Assembly: GCA_019055375.1 (NCBI GenBank)
Contig: JAHQIW010007085.1
Location: 99,015 to 163,014, forward strand
Reading direction: 5' to 3'
From: Parelaphostrongylus tenuis
Taxonomy: Eukaryota > Nematoda > Chromadorea > Rhabditida > Metastrongylidae
DNA: 64,000 nucleotides
Part shown: one piece after another, positions 8,668 through 21,916 of the stretch
Layout: every line of letters begins with the position of its first letter
How positions within the stretch are numbered: the stretch's first letter is position 1
Position numbers and translations under genes: made by a program
Notes under the pieces: model-generated
What the model saw: only the letters and a program-made list of their open reading frames with translations
The model's database searches: none
What the model was told of the DNA's origin: nothing

Positions 8668-11600
8668 CTGAATGAATGAATGAATGAATGAATGAATGAA
8701 TGAATGAATGAATGAATGAATGAATGAATGAATGAATGAATGAATGAATGAATGATGAATGAATGAATGAATGAATGAATGAATGAATGAATGAATGAAT
8801 GAATGAATGAATGAATGAATGAATGAATGATGATGAATGAATGAATGAATGAATGAATGAATGAATGAATGAATGAATGAATGAATGAATGAATGAATGA
8901 ATGAATGAATGAATGAATGAATGAATGAATGATGAATGAATGAATGAATGAATGAATGAATGAATGAATGATGAATGAATGAATGAATGAATGAATGAAT
9001 GAATGAATGAAATGAATGAATGAATGAATGAATGAATGAATGATGAATGAATGTGAATGAATGAATGAATGAATGAATGAATGAATGAATGGAATGAATG
9101 AATGAATGAATGAATGAATGAATGAATGAATGAATGAATGAATGAATGATGAATGAATGAATGAATGAATGAATGAATGAATGAATGAATGAATGAATGA
9201 ATGAATGAATGAATGATGAATGAATGAATGAATGAATGAATGAATGAATGATGAATGAATGAATGAATGAATGAATGAATGAATGAATGAATGAATGAAT
9301 TGAATGAATGAATGAATGAATGAATGAATGAATGAATGAATGAATGAATGAATGAATGAATGAATGAATGAATGAATGAATGAATGAATGGAATGAATGA
9401 ATGAATGAATGAATGAATGAATGAATGAATGAATGAATGATGAATGAATGAATGAATGAATGATGAATGAATGAATGAATGAATGAATGAATGAATGAAT
9501 GAATGAATGAATGAATGAATGAATGGAATGAATGAATGAATGAATGAATGAATGAATGAATGAATGAATGAATGAATGAATGAATGAATGAATGAATGGA
9601 ATGAATGAATGAATGAATGAATGAAATGAATGAATGAATGAATGAATGAATGAATGAATGAATGAATGATGAATGAATGAATGAATGAATGAATGAATGG
9701 AATGAATGAATGAATGGAATGAATGAATTGAATGAATGAATGAATGAAGAATGAATGAATGAATGAATGAATGAATGAATGAATGAATGAATGAATGAAT
9801 GATATGAATGAATGAATGAATGAAGATGAATGAATGAATGAATGATGAATGAATGAATGAATGAATGAATGAATGAATGAATGAATGAATGAATGAATGA
9901 ATGGAATGAATGAATGAATGAATGAATGAATGAATGATATGAATGAATGAATGAATGAATGAATGAATGAATGAATGAATGAATGAATGAATGGAATGAA
10001 TGAATGAATGAATGAATGAATGAATGAATGAATGAATGAATGAATGAATGAATGAATGAATGAATGAATGAATGAATGAATGAATGAATGAATGAAATGA
10101 ATGAATGAATGAATGATGAATGAATGAATGAATGAATGGAATGAATGAATGAATGAATGAATGAATGAATGAATGAATGAATGAATGGAATGAATGAATG
10201 AATGAATGAATGAATGAATGAATGAATGAATGAATGAATGAATGAATGATGAATGAATGAATGAATGAATGAATGAATGAATGAATGAATGAATGAATGA
10301 ATGAATGAATGAATGAATGAATGAATGAATGAATGAATGGAATGAATGATGAATGAATGAATGAATGAATGAATGGAATGAATGAATGAATGAATGAATG
10401 AATGAATGAATGAATGGAATGAATGAATGAATGAATGAATGAATGAATGAATGGAATGAATGAATGAATGAATGAATGAATGAATGATGAATGAATGAAT
10501 GAATGAATGAATGTGAATGAATGATGAATGAATGGAATGATATGAATGAATGAATGAATGAATGAATGAATGAATGAATGAATATGAATGAATGAATGAA
10601 TGATGAATGAATGAATGAATGAATGAATGAATGAATGAATGAATGAATGAATGAATGAATGAATGAATGAATGGAATGAATGAATGAATGAATGAATGAA
10701 TGAATGAATGAATGAATGAATGATGAATGAATGAATGAATGAATGAATGAAATGAATGAATGAATGAATGAATGAATGAATGAATGAATGAATGAATGAA
10801 TGAATGAATGATGAATGAATGATATGAATGAATGAATGAATGAATGAATGAATGAATGAATGAATGAATGAATGGAATGAATGAATGATGAATGAATGAA
10901 TGAATGAATGAATGAATGAATGAATGAATGAATGAATGAATGAATGAATGAATGAATGAATGAATGAATGAATGAATGAATGAATGGAATGAATGAATGA
11001 ATGAATGAATGAATGAATGAATGAATGAATGAATGAATGATGAATGAATGAATGATGAATGAATGAATGAATGAATGAATGAATGAATGAATGAATGAAT
11101 GAATGAATGAATGAATGAATGAAGATGAATGAATGAATGAATGAATGAATGAATGAATGAATGAATGAATGAATGAATGAATGAATGAATGAATGAATGA
11201 ATGATGAATGAATGAATGAATGAATGAATGAATGAATGAATGAATGAATGAATGAATGAATGAATGAATGAATGAATGAATGAATGAATGAATGAATGAA
11301 TGAATGAATGATGAATGAATGAATGAATGGAATGAATGAATGAATGAATGAAATGAATGAATGAATGAATGAAATGAATGAATGATGAATGAATGAATGA
11401 ATGAATTGAATGAATGAATGAATGAATGAATGAATGAATGAATGAATGAATGGAATGAATGAATTATGAATGAATGAATGAATGAATGAATGAATGAATG
11501 AAGAATGAATGAATGAATGATATGATATGAATGAATGAATGAATGAATGAATGAATGAATGAATGAATGAATGAATGAATGAATGAATAATGAATGAATG

Positions 11601-12046
11601 AATGAATGAATGAATGAATGAATGAATATGAATGAATGATGATGAATGAATGAATGAAATGAATGAATGAATGAATGATATGAATGAATGAAATGAATGA
11701 ATGAATGATGAATGAAATGAATGAATGAATGAATGAATGAATGAATGATGAATGAATGAATGAATGAATGAATGAATGATATGAATGAATGAATGAATGA
11801 ATGAATGAATGAATGATGAATGAATGAATGAATGAATGAATGAAATGAATGAATGAGAATGAATGAATGAATGAATGATATGAATGAATGAATGAATGAA
11901 TGAATGAATGAATGAATGAATGAATGAATGAATGAATGAATGAATGAATGAATGAATGAATGAATGAATGAATGAATGAATGAATGAATGAATGAATGAA
12001 TGAATGAATGAATGAATGAATGAATGAATGAATGATGGAATGAATG
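8668..12046. repeat. 3.4-kb (TGAA)n tetranucleotide microsatellite
   Basis: An almost uninterrupted TGAA/TTCA tract. Interruptions are nearly all single-unit length changes (TGA, TGGAA, TGAAA, TGATA), spaced tens of bases apart, with very few substitutions. On the minus strand the repeat TTCATTCATTCA encodes Phe-Ile-His-Ser in every frame and never makes a stop, which explains the two overlapping >1200-codon open frames. They are not genes. Confidence 0.98.
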
Positions 12047-12127
12047 TGTGTGTGTGTGTGGTGTGTATATGTGTGGTGTGTGTATGTGGAGTGTGTGCGT
12101 ATGGTGTGTGTGGTGTGTATGTCTGTG

Positions 12128-12175
<48 letters not shown>

Positions 12176-12222
12176 TGATGTGTGTGTGGTGTGTGTATGT
12201 GTGGTGTGTGTGTGGTGTGTGG

Positions 12223-12250
<28 letters not shown>
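12047..12250. repeat. (TG)n/(GTGTGG)n microsatellite
   Basis: A GT-rich tract directly continuing from the (TGAA)n repeat, with GTGTGG and GTATGT variants. Cys/Val-rich open frames on the plus strand are by-products of the repeat. Confidence 0.97.
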
Positions 12251-12254
<4 letters not shown>

Positions 12255-12524
12255 ATAATGAAAGAAAAACTCCACTCAGTTTTCAAAAAAGCAAAAACTC
12301 TCTGATTAGGAGCGTAGTGAATTCTCTTCTGTTTGTCTCTCAATTGGCAAATTAGAAGCACAGTTTGCGCTGTAGAATCATTGTCGCTGTCAAGAGCTTT
12401 AGTGGGCGTTGATTGGAGCTGAATAAGCAGTTTGTGCTGTAGCAGCTCCGCGCTAAAAAATTTTAGTGCTTTTAGCCGTATATTCAGCTTTAGTTGAACT
12501 GTTGAGCGACAGACAGTTTAGCTG

Positions 12525-12815
12525 GAGTATAAAGGATAAAACTTCCGGGTTGCTTTGAAAGATGTGACATGCATTCGTCTCCAATTTTTAACTTCATCTG
12601 AGGTAATTACATGCATATTTGATCTTTCAATGACTCGTGGTGGCCTACCGTTGTGTAGAGTCAGTAGTGCTTATCTTCTCAGGCAACTCTGAGACCAATC
12701 TGGTACCGAATTACCGACATCGTAGGGATGGATAGCTTAGTGAGCCATAATCGCGGGATTTAACTATCGACCCTGTGTGCGACTCAGAGCACCTCTAATC
12801 ACCGCGCCAGGGTAT
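12525..12815 (-). mobile_element. tRNA-derived SINE, copy 1
   Basis: On the minus strand it starts near 12812 with an A-box TGGCGCGGTGATTAGAGG and a B-box-like GGTCGATAGTTAAATCCC, then the shared body: GCTATCCATCC, GGTACCAGATTGG, GATAAGCA, CCACGAGTCATT, AAGTTAAAAATTGGAG, and a tail near TTTATCCTTTAT. Same family as the copies at 17179, 26367 and 62690. Confidence 0.8.
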
Positions 12816-13615
12816 GCCTTACGCAAATTTGATATTGCGTTTACCGTACTCAATAGTCAATTGCGACCACGGATTTTGCGCAACTACTATATCTCGAGTC
12901 AAATGAGCATATTTTATTCACAGCGCCAATTTGTACGGATCACCATCGCCTGCATCACCTGCCGTCTCACTGATTGCCGAGCGAATCCAGTGGGTGCCAG
13001 TAAGATTTTTATTTTCCCTATCGTGTTAAAGAGTGACTAAGTAGGATATCCTAGCTGAAGAAATTTTCTAAATGCCATTTTTAAGGCTTCCCATGAATGA
13101 AACAAAACATATCAAGTGGTCTTTCTTTTGCGCGTTTGAGGATTGGGAAATCACGTCGATAACGGCTCTCGTACATCAACTGCCGTTTGCACGCATTACG
13201 TACACGGCCCACTTGATGTTCGACGGCCTGTCATGCATTATGGCAATTTGATTTCTGATTGTTGGCACAGATTAGAACTTCAGCACCGCTCCCTCAGTGA
13301 TGAGATAAGAAATACTTCTAGCATCAAGATTTCGACTGCGTGTTCAGTAACACCAACTGATCTGTCACCCTGCTTAGGTGGACAGCTAGTGTCCGAAGCA
13401 TGCGTTAGAACGCGATAATCACTGAGTCGAAAAGGTGGGCACGATGCCAGGTGTTCTTTGCTCTCTTCGCTACATACTCGAAACTCCCAAGCGCTTCCCG
13501 AGGCGACAGATTTTTTCTGCTCAACTTTTGAGTTAAATTGCCTGTCATTTTGACCTTTCGATCTATTCAACTATGCTGATCTCATCATACATGAAAAAGG
13601 CACTCAACCAGATAT
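12816..13615. other. no recognised gene
   Basis: The 91-aa plus frame at 13143-13418 and the opposing 96-aa frame at 13280-13570 overlap and show no motif or splice context. Nothing else was recognised. Confidence 0.45.
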
Positions 13616-13619
13616 ATCC

Positions 13620-13926
13620 TTCCTGAACACTGGTAATCTGATAAAATGATAACATGTTTTGAGCCTTTTATGAGGTCTGGCATGACACTTTTATAGGCAG
13701 GCGCCTGTTCCGCACTTCCAGACTTCTCAGTTGACGCCTCATTTCGGTTCAGGGAATCTCTTGTAGTGGGATACACCACTACAAGAGTAATTGACACCCG
13801 GAATAATAAATCACGACAAGTCAAGTGATAAAACCGACCCTCTATAGGGGTTCGGCTGAAACGAAAGGCACTGTGCCATACCAGACCTAATAGAAGACTT
13901 GGAATATGTTATCCTATTATCAGATT
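13620..13926. repeat. family B TIR element, copy 1
   Basis: The left end TAATCTGATAAAATGATAAC..GAGGTCTGGCAT is inverted at the right end, ATACCAGACC..TTATCAGATTA, giving imperfect TIRs of about 50 bp. Inside the left TIR is a decayed minus-strand hammerhead (13690-13737: CUGAGA core with one base missing, GGAAC, palindromic AGGCGCCT stem III). The right arm keeps GAAA and GGCACTGTGCC but has lost stem II. Confidence 0.7.
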
Positions 13927-15600
13927 ATTACTTTTCTGAGCGCGATCTATAAAAGCAGTCGAATGAAGAGCTATGCTTTATTAACACTGTTTTGAGATAT
14001 TCAGTAGGAAACCAATCTTGTCACAAAGAAGGATCCTGGACATTTAGAGCACGGTTCTACCATATCAATGTCTGTTATATTTCTGGTTGAACTTGCAGAG
14101 GTGATATTTGAAAACCTACTATCAATATATGCTAGACTAGAGAAAATTTTTTCTAACGTAAAATTGATTCGTAGCTGATCTAAACACTAAGTTAATCCTA
14201 GTTGACCGATATTATTGTGTCAGATGAGTCTGCTCCACGACTATGGATTTTGAGGACATCAGAGACTTGAAAAAAAAATTTTTCATTGTTTTTTAAGGCT
14301 CATTTGGACTTGTTCAGTCAAAATGTGTAGAGCTATGCAAATAAAACTAACATTACCAGGCAGGCGGCATTACCACTCCTTTAATTAGGTTAGCAAAAAC
14401 TCTCCGATTTGCAACGTATTAAATTTCGTCTTGCGTCAGCATTGTGGATTCATTGGCTAGTCTACGATTTTTTTTTGGCGCAACATGAAGCCGAATACCA
14501 AAGTGCGTGTTGCAGGATTTCTTTGTTGTAACACTTCCGCGTTGCATAAGTGACGAGCAGTTTCGTCACAGCACTCTTCTTTCATTTCAAAAAATGTACT
14601 AGGTGAGTGAATTTTATCTAGTTCCAGGATATCACATAATGGAGGTAAGTTCATATGACACCAGAAGTCCTACAGCTAGTAAGCTTTCAGCTTAGCATTA
14701 TAGACGCCTTTGAGGTCTTCTAGGACTCCTCATTCATATAAACAGCTAGAGCGAGCATGAAACCGTTCACATTTCTGCTTCATCCTTGCAAAAGTCGATC
14801 TGTCGCACTACTGGCTCTTTTTGATAATTGTGTCCTTTGAGGTACACGATACATTTCTTGAGTAGGGCGGGCTAGCAGAAACAAAAAAACCGTATTAGGA
14901 TAAAATTGAAGAATAATACCACGCGTAGGGTGATAAGAGGAAGCATTAGGTTGAAAAAAAAGATTAAGGAATTTCTAGAAACTTGAAACTTTTTGCGTGA
15001 ACTTCAGACAAAAATAATAATTGCTATTATTCAATATAAAGATCGTCCTTTTCTACGACATTCTACCGCCAATTCTTCCTAATTAAGAGGGAACAAATGA
15101 AAAACCGATCTTATTCTGCAGAGAGAAACTTTCATAGGAGTCTTAGTGATCATTGGAAAGCTTGAATCTCTGACGAGCTCCAAATTGATTTTTGAAAGCA
15201 CATCTCTAAAACGCTGCAAAATTCAAAATGTTTCACGAAAGTACGTATTTTTTTAATCTCGCATATATTTCGCTAGACAAAACTACTTTCTTAGGATGCT
15301 AATACTCATTCGATAACACAAATTCCGAAGAATTCATAAATATGTTTGCTTTTTAGAGAGGCTCTTATGATAGCGCTCTGAGAGATAAAAAAATTTCTTT
15401 CAATCTCGCCGGAGAGAGCTCCTTATCAAACTAATAGTATTCTGTCGACATCGTAAGTTTCAACAATTCAGCGTTGCGCTTATTTTTTGGAAATGTTGTT
15501 TAGCAGGGAAAACCAATGGAATTCTACATTTTCGACGGCCTTTTTCACCGACCAATTCACGGAGTCGAGACAAGGAAGGAGCGATTAATCGCTTTCGCAA
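13927..15600. other. no recognised gene; possible diffuse repeat
   Basis: AT-rich. Only short ORFs without motif (such as 14457-14654 minus). Parts of 15.2-15.5 kb resemble in style the diffuse repeat noted at 20.8, 36.1 and 48.3 kb, but the alignment is weak by eye. Confidence 0.4.
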
Positions 15601-15611
15601 TATTGTTATTT

Positions 15612-15640
15612 ATTAGACGTTTCACAGCGTCATCAGAAAC
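15612..15640 (-). ncRNA. minimal hammerhead-like motif
   Basis: Minus strand: CTGATGA (15630-15636), six bases CGCTGT, GAAAC (15619-15623), GTC. The core is complete and the GAAACGTC end matches the PLE motif, but stem II has at most two pairs and stem I halves do not pair well. Probably a remnant of another PLE terminal repeat. Confidence 0.35.
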
Positions 15641-15859
15641 TTTAGATGAAAGAGTCTGATTGTGATACTACGCAAAAATTCACTGCACACTGATATGCTT
15701 TTCGCTCTTCCAACCAATCATACGAGTATAGAAATGAAGGCGCAAGGCGGGTATGAAGCATAATTTTTTCTAGACGCTACATTATTATAAAAGGGTGTTT
15801 AGAAAAGCGGTGACTTGGGTCTGTACCCCAAGTCTCGGGCTTTGATAAGTTACTATCAC

Positions 15860-16190
15860 TCTTATAAAAAGTTACTCTCAAGTGGATAAAATCGGTTTTT
15901 CGTTTGCCCCCTCATAATCAAAAGGGACCCTGTTCATCGGTCCATTAAGTTTTGAATGTGATCGAGTATCGTTCCTTCGACTTCGAGCTAAGTAATTCCT
16001 GACATGCTTTCTCAACTTCATCGAAAGAGTCGGACCTCTGCACAAAACTTTCTTTGAGGTCAAAATATCCGTCATTCAAGTGCTAACCAGCGACCAAAAA
16101 CAGATTTGCTTGTTGTGCCTTCTTCATCGACTTCGCTGATTTCATCGGATGCAGCTCGCTGTGAAACGTCCTATCTCCAGTCAATGACGC
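15860..16190 (-). pseudogene. possible mariner-type transposase C-terminal remnant
   Basis: In one minus-strand frame: LKESFVQRSDSFDEVEKACQ, ELLSSKSKERYSITFK, then LMDR near the end. The layout (DEV..A..E(F/L)L.SK...(F/Y)Y...F..L..R) resembles the C-terminal end of mariner transposases. Frames change and stops occur. No DDE core was found nearby, so the call is tentative. Confidence 0.4.
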
Positions 16191-16589
16191 AATGAAACAT
16201 GAAATTTGATTGTATCGTTTGGCATGATGGAATCATGTGACAAAGTGGAAACAAGAACGATTAATATCTAGACCCCTGATGGAAAAATCCCTCATAAGAA
16301 AATGTAATATCTTTCCACTCTAGGATTCTACTTTCATTCCAGTCAAAATCCGTCAAAAGTCAAAAGGTGTAGAGTTTAGAAAATGTAGACACAGCACTGG
16401 TCAGGGTTCCATTCCAGGCAGAATCTAATTTCATCGTCTGACGTTGTAGACGCTTGAGCGATTTTCAGAATCCTTGCAAACATATACTCTTCATGAACAT
16501 TATACAATGACCTAATGATCTGATTCAAAAAGCCGATTTTAGACGTCGCCATTGATGATCAATATAAGTAAATCTCACAGATTTATTGG

Positions 16590-18110
16590 TTAACGGACGC
16601 GACGTTGGTAGTAGTCGCAGTAATAGCAGTATGGTAGCAGTACGATGACTGATGTTTTGGCGACAGCGCTTTCTTCAGAAAGTGGACATAAGCTTCAAAT
16701 GAACATTAGAATGATTAGATGTATCCTTCATGGACCGCCTAGCCCACTGCTTTCATTTCAAATAGTGCGAGGTCATTGTTAGAATTGATTCCAAATTTAG
16801 CACCTAGTCAGCCCATTTCTGTTTTAAACCTACGCAGGTTTGTGAACAGTCTACATGAGCTCCAAATCAACTGCGCTGTAAGGCCAGGCTGTAAATATTA
16901 GGTGATAAAGGGCATAGAGGGGTTCTACTATCAGTTTCCTTTCTGCAAGCTTTTTTGATGAAGAACAACTAAATGACTAATTGGGCCTTGCTTTTCGCTT
17001 ATTTTAAAACGATTTTTTCCAAAAACTCAATCAATTTCGACACAGATGGTTATGCTCCAACTTTATACATGAGAAAAAAATCGAGTTTTACACCTGATCA
17101 GTAAGCTTACAGCATCGTAATCTGTCCAATGATGCTTTAGCTATGGATGTGCTGAATTTGTATTCATTCCTAGTCAGTACATGTGGCGCAGTAGTTAGAA
17201 ATGCTCTGCGTTGCACATGAGATCAATAGTTTAATCTCGCGCTCATGGCTCACCAAGCCATCCATCCCTGTGGTGTCGGTACACTGGTACCAGACTGGTC
17301 TCAGACTTGTCTGGGAGGATAAGCAGCAATGACACGATTCAGCACGCCACCGCAAGTCATTGTATGATATGCATTCAATCACGTCAAAAGAAGTTAAAAA
17401 TCAAAGACGAATGCATAGCGCATCCTCAGAGATTCATCAAAGCCAGGAACTCTATCATTTACCCTTCATCCTAGTTAGTTGGATGATGAAATAATGGAAT
17501 ACATCATTAGGTGGTTTACTTTTATCGACCGTCTTCTGATAAAGAATATGAAAGTCAATATCGAAAAATTACCAAATGGGTCATCAATGCAAAGGTCGTA
17601 CGTTTTTTGAGTTGTTGTCATTACACAGCTAAAAAATGAAAGTTCGGTTTCTCCGGTCCTGTACTTAGTCAATAGAACGAGTGAGCTAACATCTACTGAT
17701 GATCTTTCGTCAACCGATCCATCAATGTCCAAAGTTTGACCTATCAGCAGTTGCATAGGTGGATCAATAGATAGAGTAGCGTCTTTTCTAAACATTATAC
17801 TCACTGAGATAATTGAGATTAAATCGGCCCATCTACTACATGCAAATGTTCCTAGATCACCTGCGGTCCGCGTAAGTAAAGAACTCGCATGTAATGAAGC
17901 CGTTTGATGTTTCTACTCTCTACACCAACGTATCGAGCGACTCTGCAATGCAAGCCCTTTCTAGCATTGCTCAAGAAAAATCGATATGTATGAGTTACCA
18001 GTTCAGCAGCTAATGGCTCCCTTAAAACAATGTTTAGTTGTTCAGTTTTCAAGTGGTTGACAAATCGGAAGCACTGTCAGTACTGTAAAAATATCTTGCT
18101 GTTATGAATT
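16590..18110 (+). mobile_element. second PLE family, degenerate fragment B (with SINE inserted)
   Basis: The head CGGACGCGACGTTGGTAG with an inverted hammerhead-like motif matches 7.69 kb. RT remains follow on either side of a SINE (17179-17475): a stretch like SPVLYLVNRTSELTSTDDL (about 17660-17705), a (V).PISSCIGGSIDRV stretch (17735-17780), and MKPFDVSTLYTNVSSDSAMQ (about 17895-17955), equivalent to motif A of the intact PLE. Several stops and frameshifts; ends before motif C. Confidence 0.75.
17179..17475 (+). mobile_element. tRNA-derived SINE, copy 2 (inside PLE fragment B)
   Basis: A-box TGGCGCAGTAGTTAGAAATG, degenerate B-box, then the common body (CATCCATCC, GGTACCAGACTGG, GTCTGGGAGGATAAGCAGCA, AAGTTAAAAATCAAAGACG) and tail TTTACCCTTCATC. 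Confidence 0.82.
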
Positions 18111-18770
18111 CTTCATGAGCATCGAAAGGGGCTGAGAAAGCAGTTCCTTGTTGAAACAGTTTCTTGTTGCAGCAGTTCCGTATTACAACAGTTCCGTGTT
18201 CTTTTAGTTAAATCGATGAGCGACGTACAATTTGCCAAGACACTATCTTTGCACTTTTAATACAATATAATTCTTGACTAGTGAATGTCAACCATTGGAA
18301 AAGAAATTTCATAGTTACCAAGTTTTTATCTGAAAATCATACGAACGCTTGAGGTTACGTCCAAAACTCCTCGCTCACATGTCTTCTCTTTGAGGTATGA
18401 AAACGCTCAGATTATGATTTTGTTTTTGCTGAAGTGAGTAGTGGACTAATACCGGTGTTTCGCGCTTTTCCTGTTCATTAAATCACTCAGTCTTTTTTTG
18501 AGAAGCGTTATCTCTATAACATAAGCAGCGACACATATTGCTTCCACTGCGGGCTATTTGATCAAGAATATTCGCGTAAAAAATAATACATGTGAGGTTG
18601 GAAGAAGGTGATCCACATTTATTATCTGTAGAGAAGGCAGGAATGTCTAAAACTGTAATGAAATGCAGAGAGACCACAATGATCATCAGAGCTTCATTTA
18701 AAGGAGAGCCTGACATGGATAGTTTCTGACATTCTCTCTGACTAAAATAACATCGGTTCTAGGGAAGAAG
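18111..18770. other. no recognised gene
   Basis: Short ORFs only; a C-rich 77-aa minus frame (18483-18716) has no support. Confidence 0.4.
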
Positions 18771-18915
18771 CCGTCGCACAGAAGCTATCAAGGAAGATCT
18801 CAAAGAGAGAAGAGCAGCAGTTATTGCCGAAGCTGCGGAATCTGAAAACATTCACTAAGCCCACCAAAGCTTCCCCATTTACACTACCAAGATGATTTTA
18901 CTGTATTCTGTCTAA
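18771..18915 (+). mobile_element. RTE-type non-LTR retrotransposon scrap
   Basis: The plus frame reads SRRTEAIKEDLKERRAAVIA, EAAESENIH, a stop, then HQSFPIYTTKM. This is the basic linker between endonuclease and RT in RTE-type elements ((R)R.AI.EDL..RRAAV..EAAE..+SI..A+..F...KTKM). Short and broken by a stop. Confidence 0.6.
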
Positions 18916-20750
18916 ACTGTTAAAAAAAGTACAATACATGCTTTCCCGCTATTAGGATGGAGGCGTAAATACTTGTGCGCTTCATTTTCTTCGCCTGGCA
19001 TATGAAGTTCTGAGCAAGACTTCATCAAGATCAGCAAGAAGCTGTCTGTCTACTGATAATACTGCATGTGATGCCTACGCAATCAAATTCATGTGAGCAG
19101 AATTCTAAACACCCTGAGTGTTCAATCAATTGGAATCACAGGGCGAGTCAACCATTCTTGTTCTTGGTCTTCTTCTCAAAAAAAGTAAGGTTAAGGCTTC
19201 GTGGTGACTCTGAAAAGAGTGACTATACAACTTCTAGTATGCAAATCGGGCGAGGTTTCATCACATTATCAATTTGCGCTAGTTTATAGTAGGAGGGAGA
19301 ATTTCCGTTTGGTGTATAAAGAACTAATAAAAGTACTCCACTTTGTTTAATCTCTCGTGTAAGTTCTTAAAACAGCAAAAGAATATAGTTTTTTCGGTAT
19401 ACCTTTTCCGTCACCTCGACTCTGTTCGAGGATTTCGGTAAAAAAGTATCTTTTGTTTTGGTGAAACCCTTTAGTAGTCGTTAGATAGCTGAATCAGGTT
19501 TATTGGAAAGACATATTCTATTTCTCAAATGGCTTGTCTTTGGCGTTGCAACAGTCGAAATAAAATTTTGCTCCATACTCGAGCATTTCACACCGTATAA
19601 AACTTTTTTTAATAAATTTTAATCATCAATTAGAGAAAATTCTACCAATTTCAATAATTTAATGACTATCAGAAGAAACTTTTACAGCTCTGTAATACTC
19701 AAAAGAAGATTGGATTTCGCACATTCACAAGCTATTATTCGCACTCTTTTGAAACAAGATGTTTTCTCAACTTTTGAAGTGGCTCTATAACTTAATCGAT
19801 AGCTCAAATCGAGACGATTTCAATTATATACCACCATTCTGAAGAAAACCTTTTATTGCTGTGTGACAGCCAAAATAACATTTATGTTCCACACTTGCAG
19901 AGTTTCGGAGCATTCTTCGCTGGACAGTGCATTTTTTTGAACTCTTGGTGATCTTTCGATAGTCTGAATTCTCCCAATTCCAGTGATGCATTTGGTTTCT
20001 TAAAAGGACCTTTTAGTGAGCTGTATCAGCCAAAAGAAAATTAGGTGCACACTGCAACATTGCCACCTGTCCAACGAGCCATCTCAGTATTCCCCACATT
20101 GACTAAGTCATTGTAAGTTAGATGAGTTTCAGATGTCTTCTGCTTCTCACCAAGCTCACTCAATCAAGAGCATTTTTGCTTCGCCAACCATCCGAAGAGA
20201 TGCTGCTGTACTCTCATAAAAACACGGCGTTTTACAATTCAAACGTCAGTGCGGGAATGGGCATCGAATCAAGCTTCAGTTCTGTTCAGAATCGCTTGGC
20301 GATGTTGCAAGCATAGTTGTCTCTTTAGCGTCAATATTAAAGTCGAAAATTGGTTTGAAAACACTCATCTTTCCTTCGTTGCTGCCACTCCACAGCTGGG
20401 CTGAAGAGTCAACGCCAATTAAATAGTGCAAGAAAAATCTCGGCATCAACCAAAGCTTAGAAGTAAACCGCAGTACAGTTGCGGATTGCGATAATCATCT
20501 TTGCTCTTGGAAACAACCAAAGTTTACTGGCGTCCCGTAATTGACCATTATTTGTGCGAGTTTGTCAATCTTTGAAACACAGTGAATCATTTTCAACAAA
20601 TCTTTTTTCAAAAGGAAGCTTATGAAAGTGTTGAGAAATTCCAAAGTATCAGAGTATTCATCAATAAGTTTACATGTGATTAATGCCGCGATTTAATTTT
20701 ACAGTTAGTACACACACCTTCACCGATAAGAAGTGCTCACCGAGTATGAA
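18916..20750. other. no recognised gene
   Basis: AT-rich. Frames at 19068-19289 and 20122-20316 have no splice context or motif. Occasional short stretches resemble the diffuse repeat at 20.76 kb. Confidence 0.4.
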
Positions 20751-20759
20751 ACCTAATTT

Positions 20760-21000
20760 TTTTGACGGTTATAGCGCTCTAAGGAGCTCTTTCTAGAAAC
20801 CAAATATACCGTTTGAATTGCTAAGACTTGCTTTATCTAATCATGTAAACTTAGTCATAAAAAAACTCTCTCCGGCAAAAAATAGTTCAATGTGGAACTA
20901 AATTTTATTTCAACTTTTGCAGCGCCAAAAACAAGTCACTCATGAAACAAAATATGCCGTTCAAATTAGCATGATTTGAGCTATCGAACTATTATCAAAA
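20760..21000 (+). repeat. diffuse interspersed repeat, copy 1
   Basis: Shares with 36.07-36.26 kb the blocks GCAGCGC, GATTTGAG(C/T)TATC, and GGCAAAAAATAGTTCAATGT / AGCAAAAAATACTTAGGTGT followed by GGA(A)CTAAATTTTATTT / GGATTAAAATTTTATTT. A weaker copy is near 48.32-48.43 kb. Block order differs between copies. Class unknown. Confidence 0.45.
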
Positions 21001-21900
21001 TGTTTTGCGAAAGAAAAAAAAAATACGTTTTTACCGAAGGCCTCAAACAGGGTCGGGGTAACGGGAAAATCACGGTTTTTTTCTTGTAGTAGTTGATAAT
21101 GAATATGAACGGGAAGGAAGCATTTTGAATTATCAGCTGTACAACAGCACATATATTAGGTGTACAAAAATATCTTAGAGCAAGTTTAGACAACTTGTAT
21201 AACAAAATGTTTGCAAGAAAATACACATTTGAACAATACTAAAATCAAGCAATTTCAGCCACTTTTGGTTGATAAATCTTCAAAATAAAACTCTCGCAAA
21301 TGGCTTTTTTGGGTATAAAAGTCGTGATCGGCAAAGTCCTATAACAACCATCATATAAAATATTTTGCATACAAAAAACATATAATTACGAGACTTTCTT
21401 TTGTTCAGCAAAACAAATTCACAAAAAACATAACTACAAAAATAGACGTCAAAACATATTTGTACAACTAATATTCCTTGTACCGCTGTATCCTTGTATT
21501 CCCTGTACTTGTATGACGACTAATGTGCGAAATAATTCCCTTTTCGATTTTTTTTATTCTGATTTTTTGAATAATTTCGACAGAAAGAATATATGTAAAA
21601 TCTCTGATACATTCTTACTGATAAGATTGACTTTCTTGTTCTTCGTATCTTCTTTTGCATAGTTAGTATCACTACATGAAAATGAAATGTTGTGGAATGG
21701 ATATGTGAATATTTGTTGCGAAAGTATTTGAGTCTCGTTCGAGCAATTATCTGAAAGTGCTAACCCTTTCGAGACAAAGCCTATCTCCTACTTTTAGACT
21801 TTTGATAATCATTCGACAGCTCCAATGCGATGATTTCTGTATCTGATTTGATAGTGTATTTGGACTTCAAACATGACTTTTTAATGTGTTTCAGCAGCGC
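21001..21900. other. no recognised gene
   Basis: Very AT-rich; overlapping short minus frames at 20961-21226 show no motif. Confidence 0.4.
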
Positions 21901-21916
21901 ATTAGCGCGAATAATA

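Noticed and set aside
12028..12305. Cys-Val-rich plus ORFs
   Set aside because: Translation of the (TG)n tract.
8642..12361. Two overlapping minus-strand ORFs of more than 1200 codons rich in Phe-Ile-His-Ser
   Set aside because: The TTCA repeat has no stop codon in any minus-strand frame, so these are by-products of the microsatellite.
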